In this document: piece after piece, positions 62,072 to 64,000 of the stretch | Numbering within the stretch: position 1 is the stretch's first letter | Layout of the letters: the number at the start of each line of letters is the position of its first letter | Source of the DNA: an uncultured Litoreibacter sp. | GTDB lineage: Bacteria > Pseudomonadota > Alphaproteobacteria > Rhodobacterales > Rhodobacteraceae | Assembly: GCF_947501785.1 (NCBI RefSeq) | Contig: NZ_CANMXB010000001.1 | Span: forward strand, 2,980,501-3,044,500 | Reading direction: 5' to 3' | DNA length: 64,000 nucleotides | The notes under the pieces: model-generated | Told to the model about the DNA's origin: nothing | Database searches by the model: none | What the model saw: the letters and a program-made list of their open reading frames with translations, nothing else | Program-made: the position numbers and the translations under genes

Positions 62072-62392
62072 TTAGTCCTTTAGAAAATCGGTTAGATCTG
62101 GTTCCGGGCCATTGGCGAAAAACCAATTATATACGAGCCCGAAATAGGCGTAGAGCCTATCAGTTCCGTCGAAGTCAAAGCCAAAGAATCTCTCGTATTC
62201 GTCGTCGTTTATGGGACGATGCTCGAGAAACTCGCGAAGCCTTTCTTCTAGAAATTCCGAGTGTGGAGCAGAATTATCGCCATAGTTTGTCAGTCGTTCT
62301 TCGTCAAAATGCCCAGCATTGAAGTAGCTATCGAAGACAGACGAAACGGATGAGTACCGAAGCTCGAACTCTTTTTTGTTCAAAGGTGGCAT
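62072..62392 (-). CDS. CdiI-like immunity protein, first copy
   Basis: The ATG at 62392 lies two bases after the toxin gene's stop, with 'AAGGA' formed by the toxin's last codons, so it is tightly coupled to the toxin. The 106-residue acidic product contains 'FLEHRPINDDEYERFFGFDF', 'LYAYFGLVYNWFF' and 'PEPDLTDFLKD', shared with the second copy. It presumably binds and neutralises the toxin's C-terminal domain. AT-rich compared with the surrounding genes. Family placement as CdiI-like is by pattern. Confidence 0.74.
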   Translation of the reverse strand: MPPLNKKEFELRYSSVSSVFDSYFNAGHFDEERLTNYGDNSAPHSEFLEERLREFLEHRPINDDEYERFFGFDFDGTDRLYAYFGLVYNWFFANGPEPDLTDFLKD

Positions 62393-62394
62393 TC

Positions 62395-63999
62395 TTATTC
62401 CTTTGGCTTTGGGTATGAGCTGTCATAAATCAGCGTTAGTGGTTGTCCAGGGTCGTCCGGATGGCTGACCTTAAATCCAGTTGCGATAGTTCCGTCCGTG
62501 AAGTCTACACTATCGACTCCGGAGGGATTTTTGCTAGAACCAACGCGCTTGTAACCCGAAAACCTGACATTGGCCTTCTCTTCCCAGAGGTCAACAATGT
62601 CGAACTTTAATACTATGTAGTCGTTATTGGTCTTTCTTGCATTCGCTAATGGTTCTTCGTACTTGTCCAGATTTTCTATTAGATAGTCGTAGGCCCTCAC
62701 CTGATCGACAGCAGAATTGAATTTGGTCGAATACGGCGGTGCGAAATTCTTTATCTTATTGGTGGCCGGGTCTTTCTTTAACAAGATACGCTCTCGCAGC
62801 GCTTTCATTGATACGTTCCAACCGTGATTCTGAGGGCCATGCGCACCGGGATGCGTTCGAGCCAATTCATCCAACCTTCGCTTATAGTAGGAGGATGGGC
62901 GATACATGCGGCGTCTTGCGTCCATTATGTCGTCGGCTGCAAAGCGGATGGCCTGGCGCAGCTTGGTTCCGAGTGGGCCGATTTGCTCAATGATCTTCGC
63001 GATGTCGTCCATGAAGGCGAGCACAGCGCGAACGGCACCGGACCCTTTGATGGCAGAGCGGATTTTGCGCGCCAAGTTCGCAGCACGGGTTCCCAGCAAC
63101 CCGGCGCTGGCCGCAGCGCCAACACCGGTCGTGGTACATAGCGCGGCGATGATCGACGTGATGGCCCAAATCAACACTTCCGGGAGGATGAAGCCCGTGC
63201 CTTCCCCAAAGAGCTTAGCCCAGAAGTTGGGTGTCATCATAAAGACGACCTTCATCATGGTATTGGCAATCAGGCCCAAAACAGGCGTGTAAGAGACAAT
63301 TTCGATCAGGCCATTCATCCATTCGATACCGTCCTGGATCGACTGTTGGATCAATTCGCCAAATTCGCCGATTACCCCGCCAAGCGCAGCCAGCCCGCTT
63401 AGCTTGAGCAGGTCTGTCATGAAGCCGTCAAAGTCCCCCGCCATCAGCTTCTTGAAACAGGCGCTGATTTTTTCCAACGCCTCGAAAATTTCGTCTTCGT
63501 TGTTGTTCCACGTCTCCAACAGCTTGCGGCTGAGGAAATTGGAAATACCTATCGGCCCCAGCGACAGGTCAGGGTTTCGACGCAAATAGCTTTCCATCGC
63601 TGCCGCGGAACTTTTCAGAAACCCCCAAGCGCTTCCCCAAAATTCTTTTTCGCTATTCCACCAGTTCGACAGCCCCTTACCTATGCCGTTGACGAATTCT
63701 GCCCCAGCGCCAGCAAAACCCTCACGTTCCCATTCCAACACGAAGGGTGCGAACTTGTCGGTCATTTTGACTTCGAAATCGAACAGACCGGCGACGAGTG
63801 TTTTTTCCAGTTCCCAAGCTTCTTGCTCAGTTGCGCCGATGTCGCGGCCGGGGTTGGTCAATGCTTGGGCGGCACCGTTGTAAGGAGCTTCACCATATAG
63901 CGCGACACCTAGATCGGTTCTGAGCGCGCCCGTGCCCGTTACAGCATCCCGCGCGCCAACAGAGATTGGCGCGGTCGTCGGAAGTTCAGCCACCAGCAT
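62395..63999 (-). CDS. Polymorphic-toxin-like protein, possibly truncated at window edge
   Basis: The first codon, ATG at 63999, is one base from the window end, so it may be the true start or an internal Met. The 534 visible residues have a central hydrophobic region (~236-300, for example 'VLIWAITSIIAALCTTTGVG') followed by a linker, then a C-terminal domain (~365-534) with histidines H383, H387 and H392 in 'RTHPGAHGPQNHGWNVSMKA' and an acidic 'DYIVLKFDIVDLW' strand. The C-terminal third is AT-rich while the N-terminal part matches the genome. With two small immunity-like genes immediately downstream, this is the layout of a modular effector with a swapped toxin tip. Toxin activity and delivery (type VI or other) cannot be read; I do not recognise the tip family. 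Confidence 0.7.
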   Translation of the reverse strand: MLVAELPTTAPISVGARDAVTGTGALRTDLGVALYGEAPYNGAAQALTNPGRDIGATEQEAWELEKTLVAGLFDFEVKMTDKFAPFVLEWEREGFAGAGAEFVNGIGKGLSNWWNSEKEFWGSAWGFLKSSAAAMESYLRRNPDLSLGPIGISNFLSRKLLETWNNNEDEIFEALEKISACFKKLMAGDFDGFMTDLLKLSGLAALGGVIGEFGELIQQSIQDGIEWMNGLIEIVSYTPVLGLIANTMMKVVFMMTPNFWAKLFGEGTGFILPEVLIWAITSIIAALCTTTGVGAAASAGLLGTRAANLARKIRSAIKGSGAVRAVLAFMDDIAKIIEQIGPLGTKLRQAIRFAADDIMDARRRMYRPSSYYKRRLDELARTHPGAHGPQNHGWNVSMKALRERILLKKDPATNKIKNFAPPYSTKFNSAVDQVRAYDYLIENLDKYEEPLANARKTNNDYIVLKFDIVDLWEEKANVRFSGYKRVGSSKNPSGVDSVDFTDGTIATGFKVSHPDDPGQPLTLIYDSSYPKPKE

Positions 64000-64000
64000 G

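Overview
The window looks like chromosome from a marine-type alphaproteobacterium of the Rhodobacteraceae (roseobacter group). The basis is the dense, GC-rich coding with many ATGA and TGATG gene overlaps, a DUF2794 protein, a MarR/OmpR pair resembling PetP/PetR next to ilvE, the xseB-ispA-dxs run, and TTAAC-N6-TTAAC sites typical of CtrA. The genus cannot be fixed from sequence alone. I see no rRNA, tRNA, CRISPR array, insertion sequence or integrase, and no gene-free stretch longer than about 300 bases.

Left part (1-8.4 kb): surface-polysaccharide functions. These are the end of a sulfotransferase-like gene, a bifunctional GDP-mannose pyrophosphorylase/phosphomannose isomerase, an unusual permease fused to an FG-GAP/ASPIC ectodomain, and a translationally coupled trio of GT2, sulfotransferase and GT2-methyltransferase genes. 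From 8.4 to 13.1 kb, all on the minus strand, lie two secreted proteins (one with a C-terminal S74-type intramolecular chaperone domain) behind a perfect CtrA-like box, then two exported Sel1-repeat proteins.

From 13.2 to 24.4 kb is a complete but rearranged type II secretion system: prepilin peptidase (minus), gspG-H-I-J-K-L-M (plus), an opposing TPR lipoprotein, then a PDZ-less gspC-like gene and gspD-E-F. A TPR-sulfotransferase, UDP-glucose dehydrogenase and a Wza-like export lipoprotein follow (24.4-28.5 kb). The T2SS is thus embedded in an exopolysaccharide/sulfation neighbourhood with secreted candidates beside it.

From 28.5 to 61.7 kb is mostly housekeeping: DUF2794, a DUF4198/HupE-like metal pair, EamA exporter, ilvE, MarR and response regulator, an HDAC-family hydrolase, xseB-ispA-dxs, a NaChBac-like channel, an RlmD-like methyltransferase, two coupled ABC exporter half-transporters, LysE, a CCA-adding enzyme, two Nudix enzymes, Hsp33, a receiver-PP2C phosphatase opposite an Hpt protein, ilvA, argG, a sulfotransferase, DUF898 plus M48 peptidase, periplasmic MsrA, YggT, a thioesterase, a UMF1-type MFS protein, MepA and a phytase-like esterase.

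The right edge (61.7-64 kb) holds a polymorphic-toxin-like gene followed by two tandem paralogous CdiI-like immunity genes. The immunity genes and the toxin's C-terminal coding region are visibly more AT-rich than the surroundings. This toxin/immunity module, the permease-propeller fusion, and the CtrA-boxed secreted proteins beside the T2SS are the most novel-looking parts.
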